A DNA stretch of 64,000 bases from Natronorubrum halophilum (GCF_003670115.1 NZ_QQTY01000003.1:248001-312000); one strand, 5' to 3'. Shown: positions 44,122 to 53,868, counted from the stretch's first letter. Notes: generated by a model not told the origin, from the sequence alone. Numbers and translations are program-made.

Positions 44122-45198
44122 ATGACCCAAAAGAGTAGCGCTGATGTTCGCGTTGGCGTTCGAACACGGTCACTTTCGGAGTCTCGACTACGATACATTC
44201 GTCAACTGGGTGCAACGGACATTTTCGTTGATCACGCCGATACGGAGGAGGAACCCGATGAATTCAACGACCGTGATGGAACCGACACGATTGCAGTCGG
44301 TCCAAACCAAATTCCGTCCATTTCGGAACTTACAGCCGCTCGGGAACGGGTCGAGGATGCAGGGCTGACCTTTACAGGTATACAATCTCTCCCGTATTCG
44401 ATGTACGGCGACATTATGTTCGGTCGTGACGGTGCGGATGAGGCACTCGATCAGATTACGACCCTGATTCGAAATCTCGGAGAGGCCGACATCCCAATAT
44501 TGGGATATCAGTGGAATCCCCGTAGCGTGGTTCCGATGCGCACTTCTCCCGTTGAAGACCGAGGCGGCGCCGAATCAACTGCCTTCGATTACGACGAGCT
44601 TGACAACCCGGACGAGCTCGCACCCGGTATCGACCGTGAGTACACCGAAGACGAGTTCTGGGACAACTATCAATACTTTCTTGAGAACGTTCTTCCAGTA
44701 GCCGAGATGGCAGGTGTCGACCTGGCACTCCATCCGGTCGATCCGCCGAGTCTCGAATCGCTCGGAGGGATTCCGCGCCTGTTCCGCAATGTGGAGAACT
44801 TCGAGAAGGGCATGGAACTCCTCCCGAGCGACAATCACGGACTGAAGCTCTGTCTAGGCTGTTTCTCACAGATGGGTGAGGATGTTACCGATGTCATCCG
44901 TCGATTCGGCGAGCGCGATCAGATCATCTTTATCCACTTCCGTGACGTCGCCGGCACGATGCCGAAGTTCCACGAGACGTTCGTCGATAAGGGCAACTTC
45001 AATACCGCTGATGCGATGAGAGCTCTCCACGATGTCGGTTTCGAAGGGGCAGTCATTCCCGACCACGTACCGAAGATGGAGGGCGATGACGACTGGCGAC
45101 ACCGAGGACGCGGATTTACTATCGGATATCTCTGCGGCGTCGTCGATACGGTTCGTTCGGAACAGACGCAGACAACGCCGGCGCCCGAAACCGAATAA
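44122..45198 (+). CDS. uxuA: Mannonate dehydratase (UxuA family)
   Basis: A 358-residue TIM-barrel protein of the UxuA family, which dehydrates D-mannonate to 2-keto-3-deoxygluconate in the glucuronate branch of uronate catabolism. Supporting motifs are NYQYFLENVLPVAEMAGVDLALHPVDPP (barrel strand with metal histidine), GLKLCLGCFSQMGEDV with the metal cysteine, IIFIHFRDVAG and a terminal VIPDHVPKMEGD metal/catalytic block. Codon use is less GC-rich than in the 47-58 kb genes. It is monocistronic within the island. Confidence 0.88.
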   Translation: MTQKSSADVRVGVRTRSLSESRLRYIRQLGATDIFVDHADTEEEPDEFNDRDGTDTIAVGPNQIPSISELTAARERVEDAGLTFTGIQSLPYSMYGDIMFGRDGADEALDQITTLIRNLGEADIPILGYQWNPRSVVPMRTSPVEDRGGAESTAFDYDELDNPDELAPGIDREYTEDEFWDNYQYFLENVLPVAEMAGVDLALHPVDPPSLESLGGIPRLFRNVENFEKGMELLPSDNHGLKLCLGCFSQMGEDVTDVIRRFGERDQIIFIHFRDVAGTMPKFHETFVDKGNFNTADAMRALHDVGFEGAVIPDHVPKMEGDDDWRHRGRGFTIGYLCGVVDTVRSEQTQTTPAPETE

Positions 45199-45795
45199 TA
45201 CTATTCGATGCTTCCTCACTCTAAATATTATATATAATTTATAAGAAGAAAGATTCAAGAGTTATATAAATTATATATCTATAGAATAAACAAAACAAGC
45301 AGAAAGCGTAGAACCTGAGCCCGAAGCTCTACTGTCGGTTCACGGCGATCGCGAGACTTCCGGCGATCATGTCGATCTTTCGAGATGATCTGCCGTCATC
45401 GTAACGCCGGTCGCAGTGCCGACCTGAACTAGATAGCGGCCGACAAGAAGCGGAAAATGGGAAACACCGTAAAGAACTGTTCTAAGTCCAAATAGTTATT
45501 ATTGCGACGAAAGACACAATGGCCGTATTATCAATTTATGCGCGATTCCTCTCTGAGCTCGCCACCTGTGGTATATCTCTTTAGTAGATGCCGCGCTAAG
45601 GGCAATACCGAGCATACTTCTCGTTTGGTGAGATATCCAATTACCGACGGCCACTAAATTGTTCAGTCTTCTCCAGTTCCCCCCTCTCGCCGAATTTTAC
45701 ACTTGTGCGTATGTAATAGAACATCGTTCAGTACATGTGGACGGTTATAAATAGTTGAGAGTTACGATCGATACACAGTATATCAAAAACAAATC
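45199..45795. other. AT-rich spacer with one palindrome
   Basis: No supported gene. The first 100 bp are strongly AT-rich (ATATTATATATAATTTATAAG). From about 45673 the sequence resembles the region upstream of the IclR gene at 38.37 kb, including the palindrome at 45696. Confidence 0.5.
45696..45717. repeat. 22-bp palindrome, copy 6
   Basis: TTTACA CTT GTGC GTA TGTAAT. The flanking CCCCC...GCCGAAT preceding it also matches the sequence before the copy at 38389, showing common descent of the two regions. Confidence 0.55.
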
Positions 45796-45805
45796 CGGCC
45801 ATTCT

Positions 45806-46032
45806 CGATAAGGAACTTAAGGAAATCGCCGAGCGGAGGTACGCGATCAACGACGAAGAAAATACCGGGGACTCCGCTGTGTTGCCGCGCCCGTCCGGAA
45901 CGTCGGTCGTCCGCTGCCGTCAGCGTCACCAGTCCGGCCAGTCGAATCACGGACGATTACCTCCACGGCGAACTTGCCGAATGTGTCCAGCAGGCGGCCA
46001 ACATCATCGAACTCGACATCAAGTTTTCGTAG
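45806..46032 (+). pseudogene. IclR C-terminal remnant
   Basis: The frame LKEIAERRYAINDEENTG and, after a shift, RCVAAPVRN followed by ITDDYLHGELAECVQQAANIIELDIKFS match the last 80 codons of the IclR gene at 38780. Two frameshifts are needed and the DNA-binding domain is absent. With the upstream similarity this is a duplicated copy of the 38.4-39.5 kb locus that lost its middle. Confidence 0.7.
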
Positions 46033-46675
46033 CCTGAACGCGGGGTAGACTTGCTTTCGTCGCGTCCGTACGAGGAAGTATCGCGTTCGCGAGTACAACG
46101 GAGGGGAACGGATCTGCCATCCGTCGCGGTAAAATCAGAATCGGTCACGGTCCGAGGAACGGATTGAACTGTTGGGTAATGATTGAACTGATCAGACAAA
46201 CCGAGCCGCCAGCTCACGGATCAGTTGTTTAACCGGATTGATCGGTCTTTTTCGGTGATTTAGGGTATCGGCACCAGTCCGAGACGAGAAAGCACAGTAT
46301 TCGCACCGCTCGCGGAGACAACCGACGACGTCTATCTCAAGCAGACGTTGCTGTTCGTCGACTTCTTCACCGATATCTGGATTCGAAGGAGAATCTCGAG
46401 GCGTAGTCTACGCCGGATTCACGGCACCCAAATATTAATCCGTCTGAGAGACACGCTGGCCGACTACGTCGAGACCGACGACGACAGCGACGAGACGATT
46501 GAGCGCTCCTGAACGCGATCGCGGTCCGCGTCAACCGCGTTTTGGCGGGCGTTGGATCTGCCTGCGTTCGTCTCTGAACCGGCAGTCGCGGTAGTGACGC
46601 GGCCTCGAGTTTATACCTCTGCATCGCCGAGAAACACGGCGGAGAAACGCACAACTCGAGCGACCGAAGGGCCGA
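46033..46675. other. Degenerate segment with coding-like relics
   Basis: From about 46300 to 46512 a plus-strand frame reads TTDDVYLKQTLLFVDFFTDIW and later LADYVETDDDSDETIERS before a stop. This composition looks like a worn gene end, but I do not recognise the family. Nothing else is supported. Confidence 0.4.
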
Positions 46676-46942
46676 TCACCGGTCGTCCCGAACGACGCGG
46701 GCGGTCGGCTCGAGATCCAGTTCTTCGATCCCCTCGAGTACCAGTTCGGCCATCCGGCGAGCCCCGTGCTCGCTGAAGTGCGTATCGTCGGACACGCCGT
46801 CGGGATAGTTGGGGTGTTCGCCCGGCTCCTTCTCGGCCATTGTTGAATCCCCGATCGAGTGGACGGTGATCGACTCTGGCGACATCTCGGTAGCGGTTGT
46901 CGAGACGTAATATATAGCCACCGGTACCGTCTGGTCCGTCAC
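46676..46942 (-). pseudogene. Rhamnogalacturonan acetylesterase relic (SGNH hydrolase, internally deleted)
   Basis: An 88-codon frame joins the first and last catalytic blocks of an SGNH esterase. VHSIGDSTMAEKEPGE carries the block I serine (GDST), and GVSDDTHFSEHGARRMAEL carries the block V Asp-x-x-His (DDTHF). The roughly 150 residues normally between them are absent. This arrangement is typical of rhamnogalacturonan acetylesterases (YesT/RhgT type), which strip acetyl groups from pectin. The gene is an internal-deletion relic. Confidence 0.7.
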
Positions 46943-47025
46943 GTCGGATCCGATCGACGAACTTCTGCGGCAGCGCTATCGAACAAAACAATTATAGGCA
47001 GTTTGGCTGTATGCGTGAGTACAAC

Positions 47026-48078
47026 ATGGCCGACTCACCACCAACCGATTTCCGCGTCGGGCTCGTCGGGCTCGGGAGCCTTGGGATCCGGCTCGGACGG
47101 CAGTTCGACTCCGTGCCGAACACGGAACTGGTCGCGATAGCCGACATCAACGAGGACAATTTGGTCGAAGCGGGCAGCGAGCTCGAGGTCGCGGCGTCGG
47201 CCCGGTACACCGACTACGAGACGATGCTAGCGGAAGAGCCCCTCGACGCGGCGGCGATCGCTACCCCGAACGGGCTTCACTACGCACAGGTGGTCGCCGC
47301 GCTCGAGCGCGATCTCCACGTTCTCTGCGAGAAACCGCTGGCGACCTCCGTCGAGGACGCCCGCGATCTGTACCGGCGTAACCAGGAGACCGACCGGGTC
47401 ATCATGCTCGGTTACCAGCGGCATCTGAACCCCGCGTTCATCATGGCCCGCGAGCGGTGGGCGACGGGTGACAACGACCCGACGTTCATCACCGGCGAGA
47501 TCACCCACGACTGGCGCTCGTACTACGAGTCCATGGACGACTGGCGGATGAACCCCGAACTGAGCGGCGGCGGTCACCTCCTGAACGTCGGCTCGCACGT
47601 GATCGACGCGATCCTCTGGGTGACCGGCCTCACCCCGACCCACGTCAACGCCAACGTCGAGTTCCACGACGAGGACAAGATCTTCGACAAACAGTCCTCG
47701 ATCACCATCGAGTTCGAGAACGGGGCGCTCGCTAACGTCTCGGACTCGGGTATCGTCGCGTGTACGCGAGAACACATCCACATCTGGGACGACGACGGTG
47801 CCGTCTACCTCGAGGGGCGCGAGTGGGACGAGCGCACCGGCTACACGATCGATGCGGAGGGCACCGAGCACGACCCGTACCTCGACTACCACGGCCGACA
47901 GACCAAAGCCGAGGCGTTCATCGAGGCGGTCCGCGAGGGAACCGAGCCGCCAATCACGGTTCAGGACGCGTTCCGGACGATGATCGTCACGATGGCCGCC
48001 TACGAGTCCGGCCGAACCGGCGAGCGTATCGACCTCGCGGAGCGGTACTCGTTCGTCGGCGACGGACTGGTCGACTGA
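47026..48078 (+). CDS. Gfo/Idh/MocA family oxidoreductase
   Basis: A 350-residue NAD(P)-dependent sugar oxidoreductase. The N-terminal Rossmann fold shows FRVGLVGLGSLGIRLG, followed by the EKP motif in LHVLCEKPLATS, and the C-terminal substrate domain has SGGGHLLNVGSHVIDAILWVTG. The ATG at 47026 is favoured over 47011 because the TATA element ATTATAGG (about 46991) would start transcription near 47020. It probably oxidises a sugar or sugar acid in the uronate pathway. The beta-propeller lactonase follows 18 bp later. Confidence 0.88.
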   Translation: MADSPPTDFRVGLVGLGSLGIRLGRQFDSVPNTELVAIADINEDNLVEAGSELEVAASARYTDYETMLAEEPLDAAAIATPNGLHYAQVVAALERDLHVLCEKPLATSVEDARDLYRRNQETDRVIMLGYQRHLNPAFIMARERWATGDNDPTFITGEITHDWRSYYESMDDWRMNPELSGGGHLLNVGSHVIDAILWVTGLTPTHVNANVEFHDEDKIFDKQSSITIEFENGALANVSDSGIVACTREHIHIWDDDGAVYLEGREWDERTGYTIDAEGTEHDPYLDYHGRQTKAEAFIEAVREGTEPPITVQDAFRTMIVTMAAYESGRTGERIDLAERYSFVGDGLVD

Positions 48079-48096
48079 CGGCGGCCGTTTTCCGAT

Positions 48097-49161
48097 ATGG
48101 GTACACGACAGTCGTTCCTCGCGTTCGTCTGCTCGACCGGGAGCGATGGGAACGGCGTTGTCACCGTTCAGTTGTCGGCCGACGGAACGGTGGCCGAACG
48201 AGGGCGGTCGCCGGCAGAGAATCCGCTGTTTCTTTCGATCCACCCGAACGGTGAGAGCCTCTACGCGGTCGAACGAGTCGACGGCGGGCGACTGTCCGCT
48301 TACCGAATCGAATCCGGTCGCGGCGACCTGACGCGGCTCAACGATCGCTCGAGCGAAGGGGCCGCTCCCTGCTACGTTAGCGTCGACGCGGTCGGACGCT
48401 ACGCGTTCGTCGCCAACTACCAGGGCGGTACCGTGTCGGCGTTCCCGATCGAACCCGATGGCCGCCTGGGCGAAGCCGCCGACGTCGTCCGTCACGAAGG
48501 GTCGGGTCTCGACCCGGAGCGTCAGGCGGCTCCCCACCCGCACTCGATCGTGCCCGGTCCGCGAAATCGCTTCTGTTACGCGCCCGACCTCGGAACGGAC
48601 CGCATCGAGATCTATCGCCCGGACGCCGAGTCCGGAGCGCTCCGAACCGCCGAGGCGGGGGCTACGACGACCCGTGCGGGTTCGGGACCGCGTCACATCG
48701 CGTTTCATCCGACCGAGGCGATCTGTTACGTGGTCAACGAACTCGATTCGACGGTGAGCGCGTTCGAGTGCGCCCGTGAAACCGGCGCGCTCGCCGAGAT
48801 CGATCGGGCGAGCACCCTGCCGCCGGGACTCGACGGAGACGACGCACCCGCGGACGTTCACGTCCATCCGTCGGGACGGTGGGTGTACGTCTCCAACCGG
48901 GGGCACGATAGCATCGCCGTCTTCGCGGTCGATCGCGAGAGCGGTCACCTCGATCTCGTCACCCACGAACCGACGCGCGGAGAGACGCCTCGAGATATCG
49001 CTCTTACACCCGACGGCGGGTTTCTGATCGCGGCCAACCAGCACGGCGACTCGATCGTCGCGTTCGCGATCGACGGGGGCGGACGCCTCGAGCCGGTCGC
49101 GGAACTCGCGGTGCCGAAACCCGTTTGCATATCGGTGCTCGAGCCAACGCGTCGTCGCTGA
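48097..49161 (+). CDS. Beta-propeller lactonase (6-phosphogluconolactonase-like)
   Basis: A 354-residue seven-bladed propeller of the YbhE/lactonase family, visible as repeated blades ending in patterns such as FLSIHPNGESLYAVE, YVSVDAVGRYAFVANYQGG, HIAFHPTEAICYVVNEL and DVHVHPSGRWVYVSNRGHDS. The HPHSIVPGPRNRF segment is a family hallmark. It starts 18 bp after the Gfo/Idh/MocA gene, so the two form an operon in which the lactonase could open the aldonolactone or aldarolactone produced by sugar oxidation. Confidence 0.87.
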   Translation: MGTRQSFLAFVCSTGSDGNGVVTVQLSADGTVAERGRSPAENPLFLSIHPNGESLYAVERVDGGRLSAYRIESGRGDLTRLNDRSSEGAAPCYVSVDAVGRYAFVANYQGGTVSAFPIEPDGRLGEAADVVRHEGSGLDPERQAAPHPHSIVPGPRNRFCYAPDLGTDRIEIYRPDAESGALRTAEAGATTTRAGSGPRHIAFHPTEAICYVVNELDSTVSAFECARETGALAEIDRASTLPPGLDGDDAPADVHVHPSGRWVYVSNRGHDSIAVFAVDRESGHLDLVTHEPTRGETPRDIALTPDGGFLIAANQHGDSIVAFAIDGGGRLEPVAELAVPKPVCISVLEPTRRR

Positions 49162-49179
49162 TCGACCGGATCCCTCCGG

Positions 49180-50175
49180 TCAGGTGTGCGCTTGTACGTC
49201 GCGGACCTCGTCGATGCACACGGGACGATCGAGCACCGCCGACGCGTAGGCGGCGAGGACGACTTCGACGGCCTCGCGCGCGTCGCGGCCGCTGACGATC
49301 GGGTCGCGCTCCTCGCGGATTGCCGCGACGAAGTCTCCGATTTGTCCCTCGAGTCCCGTTCCGTACGGCGGTTCCGTTAGGTCCGGATCGACCGCTTCGT
49401 CCTCGAGCACGAACGTCCCGGAGTTGTACGATCCCGCGGTACCGTTCAGTTCGACGCGCTCCCGTCCGCCCGAGACGCCGGTCGTCGCCTCGATGGTACC
49501 GCGAGCGCCGTTCTCGAATCGGACGGTGACGACGGCGACGTCCTCACACTCCATCTCGTGGGCCATCGTTCCGGTATCGGCGGTCACGCGCTCGATACCG
49601 CCGGTCAGCCACTGGAGCAAGTCGACGAAGTGGATCGCCTGCTGCATGAGGACGCCGCCGTCGAGATCGCGGCGACCGTGCCAGTGGTCATCGTAGTAGC
49701 GCTGCGGACGGTGCCACTTGACCGCCGTATCGGCGAGGAGCAGGTCACCGAACCGTCCTTCCTCGACCCACTGTCGGGCGGTCCAGCGCTCGGGCGTGAA
49801 GCGACGCTGGAAGACCCCGCCGAGGCGAACGTCGTTTCGATCCGCGGCGTCGATCATCCGGTCGACGCGCTCGAGATAGACGTCGAGCGGTTTCTCGGAG
49901 AGGACGTGGAGCCCCGCGTCGGCGGCGGCGACCGCGATTTCGGCGTGCGTTCCCGAGGGCGTACAGATGCTGACCGCATCGAGGGGTTCCGCGTCGAACA
50001 GGTCCTCGTAGTCCGTGTATCCCGTCGCGTCGTGGTCCACCTCAAACGATGCGAGCGACGCCTCGCTCCGCGCCGTACCCCCGACGACTTCGGCGCCGTC
50101 GATGGCCGCGACCGCATCAGCGTGGTTGCTGCCGTATCCCGTCGCGCCGACGATTCCGTACCTGACGGTCTTCAT
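49180..50175 (-). CDS. Gfo/Idh/MocA family oxidoreductase
   Basis: A 331-residue dehydrogenase. The start at 50175 (MKTVRYGIVGATGYGSNHA) places the Rossmann motif at the N-terminus. The upstream in-frame extension is antisense to the PPC-protein gene. The EKP motif reads LHVLSEKPLDVY, and the substrate domain has LDGGVLMQQAIHFVDLLQWLTGG. It converges on the lactonase gene (18-bp gap) and is divergent from the PPC gene, with about 125 bp of shared promoter. Substrate is probably a sugar or uronate derivative. Confidence 0.88.
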   Translation of the reverse strand: MKTVRYGIVGATGYGSNHADAVAAIDGAEVVGGTARSEASLASFEVDHDATGYTDYEDLFDAEPLDAVSICTPSGTHAEIAVAAADAGLHVLSEKPLDVYLERVDRMIDAADRNDVRLGGVFQRRFTPERWTARQWVEEGRFGDLLLADTAVKWHRPQRYYDDHWHGRRDLDGGVLMQQAIHFVDLLQWLTGGIERVTADTGTMAHEMECEDVAVVTVRFENGARGTIEATTGVSGGRERVELNGTAGSYNSGTFVLEDEAVDPDLTEPPYGTGLEGQIGDFVAAIREERDPIVSGRDAREAVEVVLAAYASAVLDRPVCIDEVRDVQAHT

Positions 50176-50299
50176 AGATACCGTACCGACCGTCCCGCCA
50201 CACTTCAAGCTTGCTGCCAGCGCGCTGCTCGATGCGTCGGAACCGCCCTCGACTGCCGCGGCGTCAAGGTTTATTCCGATGGCCGTTCGACGGGCTGAC

Positions 50300-50734
50300 A
50301 TGGAATCGTTCGAATCCGACGACGGACACGTGATCGTCCGTCTCGACCGCGGCGACATGGCCCTCGAATCGATCGAGCGGGCCTGCGAGGACCACGGGGT
50401 CGACACCGGTGCCGTCGTCACCGGCATCGGCACGTTCAGCACGCTGAACGTCCACTACGTCGATCGCACGGACCTTCCCGACGAGCAGGGCGATCGCAAC
50501 GTCGACCTCGAGCTGGACGGTGCGTGGGAGGTCACCGACATCAACGGCGTCATCGCGGATGGCGAGCCCCACCTCCACGTGACCGCGTTCGACGGTGACC
50601 GAACCGTCGGCGGTCATCTGGAGGCGGGCTGTGAGGTCAACGTCCTCGGCGAGATAACGATCCGGAAGATCGACGGGCTCTCGCTGGAGCGTCGACCCGG
50701 CGAGCGGAACGTCTCACAGCTCACCCGTCGCTGA
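50300..50734 (+). CDS. PPC/DUF296-domain protein
   Basis: A 144-residue protein made of one PPC (plant and prokaryote conserved, DUF296) domain. It reads VIVRLDRGDMALESIERACEDHGVDTGAVVTGIGTF, then HLHVTAFDGDRTVGGHLEAGCEVNVLGEI with the histidines characteristic of the fold. These trimeric proteins bind DNA in plants; in prokaryotes the role is unclear. A TATA-like AAGGTTTATT about 28 bp upstream supports the ATG at 50300 over 50279. Confidence 0.85.
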   Translation: MESFESDDGHVIVRLDRGDMALESIERACEDHGVDTGAVVTGIGTFSTLNVHYVDRTDLPDEQGDRNVDLELDGAWEVTDINGVIADGEPHLHVTAFDGDRTVGGHLEAGCEVNVLGEITIRKIDGLSLERRPGERNVSQLTRR

Positions 50735-50887
50735 AGTCCGAACGCGTCGTCCGACGGGCGTCGATCGCAGTACTCCGTATCGCCCGCTGAAGGCACGTCC
50801 GTCGTGGAGAACTACTCGGATAGTGACTGCACTGAAGCCCGGCAGCCTCGGATCTCCCGTACTCGAAGTTTCACCACCAGTCGCACA

Positions 50888-51157
50888 TCAGCGCCGACGC
50901 CACCAGACGAAAGTGTAGAGACCCAGGCCGACGAGGACCAGCCCCGCTCCCCAGACGGCGAAGATGGCCGACCAAATGCCCATCAACTCGCCGTCTCCCG
51001 TGCCTCCCCCGTTTAGAAACGCGCCTAGCACGATGAAGACGACGCCCGCCGCCGCGATTTTCAACAGGATGGAGCCGAAGAGCGGTTCGAGTACTGATTC
51101 TCTGATATGAGAGATCGTTTCCGAATCGTTCGTTCGCTGCGTGGAACCCATTACCAC
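50888..51157 (-). CDS. Small membrane protein, two helices
   Basis: An 89-residue protein with two hydrophobic segments: LFGSILLKIAAAGVVFIVLGAFL (about 27-49, given in part) and WSAIFAVWGAGLVLVGLGLYTFVWW (about 62-86), ending WWRRR on the positive side. The N-terminal 25 residues are polar. I do not recognise a family. It is probably a genuine haloarchaeal small membrane protein; its start may be at 51157 or 51151. Confidence 0.6.
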   Translation of the reverse strand: MVMGSTQRTNDSETISHIRESVLEPLFGSILLKIAAAGVVFIVLGAFLNGGGTGDGELMGIWSAIFAVWGAGLVLVGLGLYTFVWWRRR

Positions 51158-51294
51158 GATAGTTCGCCGCTCCTGTATAAATTAGTTAGGGTTCGTCGCG
51201 CCGAGCCGATCGCCGGCGGACCCGTCGTCGCCGACGCCAGTAGTATTGCCGGAAAACAAACCTTCGTATGAGGGAGAACGAATAGCTAGCTCGA

Positions 51295-52749
51295 ATGCCG
51301 ACAGCGTACCGCAACTACGTCGATGGAGAGTGGGTAGAATCGAGTTCCGGAGATACGTTCGAGGTGCTGAACCCCGCGAACACGAACGAGGTCGTCGGGG
51401 AGTTCCAGTCCTCCTCGTCCGCGGACGCCGAGGCGGCGATCAAGGCCGCCGTCGCCGCCGAGGACGAGTGGGCGTCGACGCCCGGCCCGGAGCGGGGAGC
51501 GATCCTCAAGGAGACGGCGCAGATTCTCGAGGATCGGAAGGAGGAACTGACCGAGACGCTGACCCGCGAGGAGGGCAAGACGCTCGGCGAAGCCGGCGGC
51601 GAGGTCCAGCGCGCGATCGACATCTTCTACTACTATGCACAGAAGGCCAGCGACCTCGGCGGCACCGTCAAGTCGCCCAGCGGAGCCGACAAGGACCTCT
51701 TTACCAAACGCGAACCGCTGGGAACCGTCGCGCTGATCACGCCGTGGAACTACCCCATCGCGATCCCGGCCTGGAAGCTTGCACCCGCGCTGGCGGCCGG
51801 CAACACGGCCGTCCTCAAACCCGCCTCGGCGGCACCGACCGTCGCCCTGAAGCTGCTCGAGGCGCTCGACGACGCGGGACTGCCCGACGGCGTCGCGAAC
51901 TCCGTCACCGGCTCCGGCAGCGAAGTCGGCGGCGTGTTGACCGACCACGAGGGCGTCGACGCCGTCTCCTTCACCGGGAGCACGGCGGTCGGTACCGCCG
52001 TCGCACAGGCCGCCGCTGACGACCTCAAGCGCGTCCAGTGTGAGATGGGCGGGAAGAACCCGACGGTCGTGATGTCCAGCGCCGACGTCGACGAGGCGGT
52101 CGACATCGTTGGCGCCGGCGCGTTCGGCGTCACCGGCCAGGCCTGTACCGCCTGCTCCCGAGCGATCGTCCACGAGGACGTCTACGACGAGTTCGTCGCG
52201 GGGATCACCGAGTACGCCGAATCGATCGAGATCGGCCCCGGCGACGAGGACGTCGACATGGGCCCCCACGTCACGAACAGCGAACTGGAGGGCACGCTCG
52301 AGTACGTCGAGATCGCCGCGGAGGAAGACGGCGCGCCCCTCGAGACCGGCGGCGAGCGACTTACCGGCGACGAGTACGACGACGGCTACTACGTCGAACC
52401 GGCCGTCTTCTCGGACGTGGAAAACGACATGCGCATCGCCCAGGAGGAGGTCTTCGGTCCGGTGCTGGCAGTGTTGAAGGTCGGCGGCTTCGAGGAGGGT
52501 CTCGAGGTCGCCAACGACGTCGACTACGGCCTCTCGGCGAGTATCATCACGCAGGATCTCACCGAGGCCAACCAGTTCGCCGAGAACGTCGAGTCGGGCG
52601 TCGCGAAGGTCAACGAGAAGACGACCGGCCTCGAACTGCACGTCCCCTTCGGCGGCTACAAGGGATCCTCGACGAACACCTACCGCGAACAGGGCGACGC
52701 GGGGCTCGACTTCTTCACGTCGACGAAGACGGTCTACATGAACTACTAG
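51295..52749 (+). CDS. Aldehyde dehydrogenase (alpha-ketoglutarate semialdehyde dehydrogenase-like)
   Basis: A 484-residue NAD(P)-dependent aldehyde dehydrogenase. Catalytic elements are Asn152 (TPWNYPIA), Lys175 (VLKPAS), Glu250 (CEMGGKNP) and the nucleophile Cys284 (GQACTAC), followed by the C-terminal FGGYKGSS loop. In an oxidative uronate or pentose pathway the expected substrate is 2-oxoglutarate semialdehyde; this is inferred from the neighbouring sugar-acid dehydratases and DapA-family gene. The last 83 codons are duplicated at 61001-61249. Confidence 0.9.
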   Translation: MPTAYRNYVDGEWVESSSGDTFEVLNPANTNEVVGEFQSSSSADAEAAIKAAVAAEDEWASTPGPERGAILKETAQILEDRKEELTETLTREEGKTLGEAGGEVQRAIDIFYYYAQKASDLGGTVKSPSGADKDLFTKREPLGTVALITPWNYPIAIPAWKLAPALAAGNTAVLKPASAAPTVALKLLEALDDAGLPDGVANSVTGSGSEVGGVLTDHEGVDAVSFTGSTAVGTAVAQAAADDLKRVQCEMGGKNPTVVMSSADVDEAVDIVGAGAFGVTGQACTACSRAIVHEDVYDEFVAGITEYAESIEIGPGDEDVDMGPHVTNSELEGTLEYVEIAAEEDGAPLETGGERLTGDEYDDGYYVEPAVFSDVENDMRIAQEEVFGPVLAVLKVGGFEEGLEVANDVDYGLSASIITQDLTEANQFAENVESGVAKVNEKTTGLELHVPFGGYKGSSTNTYREQGDAGLDFFTSTKTVYMNY

Positions 52750-53868
52750 GTCGTCGGCCGACCGGTCCGCCCGTAGCACGTTATTTCGTTTTTTGCTCGT
52801 CCCGACAGTCGTCTCGCCGGTCAGTCGACGCCCGGCCCGGAGTTCGCTATCGCCACCGGGCGAAATCGATCGTTCACCGACTCGAGTCGACCGTCTCGAG
52901 GGACCGCTCGAACCGGTGCCGACGGCCGTTCACTCGTCGCCGAGGTGAGTCGGCGGGACGATCCCGGGTTGACCGAGTCGGAGGCGGTCGCCGACCTCGA
53001 TCTCCTCGATGATGCGGGGTACTCGAAGGTCGTCGCGGCCGCCGAGAGCGCGCCGGGATCGGCCTGGATCGACCGCCAGCGCCGCCAGTGGGTCGGCACC
53101 AGTCGATCGATCCCGAGGGCGTTCGCGGCCTCGATCACGTCCTGGGCGTCGTTGTACAGTTTCCGACGCTTGACGTCGCCGTCCATCACGATGCGGCCGC
53201 TGGTGCCGTAGGAAAGCATGCCCATGTCGATATCGAACTCCTCGCCGACGTCGTGGAACGCCTCGCAGGGGCGGTTGTCGCCGCCGTGGAAGATCGTCCC
53301 CTCCTCGTGCTCGAGCACGTAGGTGACGCTTCCGTCGGCGTCGGGGTCGCGGCCGCCCCGAACGTGGATCGTCAGGTCGCCGACCTCGTAGGTGTCGCCG
53401 GGTTCGACGGCCTCCTGCTGGTCCGGCGGAATCTCGCTCACGTCGTGGTTCTCGTAACACTCGGCCGGCGCGTGGACCGATCCCCCGTGGTCCAGCAGCG
53501 GGCCGAAGGACGGGGGCCAAAAGTGGTCGCGGTGGTCGTGGGTGCAGAACACGGCGTCACAGGAGTCAGCCCACTGAGGTTCCATCGGCACCGGCGGCAT
53601 CCGGGCGATGTACTCGCGGTCCCGCTCGGTGCTGAAGTAGGGGTCGATGAACACGGTGGTCTCCGGCGTCCTGATCGCCCAGCCCGTAACGCCGAGGAAC
53701 CACAGGGAGACGCCGTCCACCGAGGGTCCGTTGAACTCCTCGCGGGCCCACCACTTGCCCCAGTCGCTGTTGATCGTCATCGAGCCACCCGATAGCGCAC
53801 ACTGTCGATCTCGCTGATACGGTCCATGCGGAACCGATCCGCTCGAGCGTGCGTAAACCTTTCGACGC
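52501..53868. repeat. Segmental duplication, copy 1 (ALDH tail plus MBL gene)
   Basis: This segment matches 61001-62300: the last 83 codons of the aldehyde dehydrogenase, a variable spacer, the whole UlaG-like hydrolase on the opposite strand, and its upstream sequence up to TGCGTAAACCTTTCG. The first 26 bp of the shared block are identical and the offset is exactly 8500 bp through the dehydrogenase part. Confidence 0.8.
52930..53780 (-). pseudogene. UlaG-like metallo-beta-lactamase hydrolase, frameshifted copy
   Basis: From MTINSDWGKWWAREEF to AATTFEYP the frame matches the intact paralogue at 61362, including the metal motif CTHDHRDHFWPP. Then the frame is lost. In the shifted frame the proper end RIIEEIEVGDRLRLGQPGIVPP and THLGDE follows to 52930. 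One G is missing from the run at 53016-53019 (plus strand). Without repair the protein runs on to 52821 with a non-homologous tail. The defect may be real or a homopolymer error. Confidence 0.75.
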
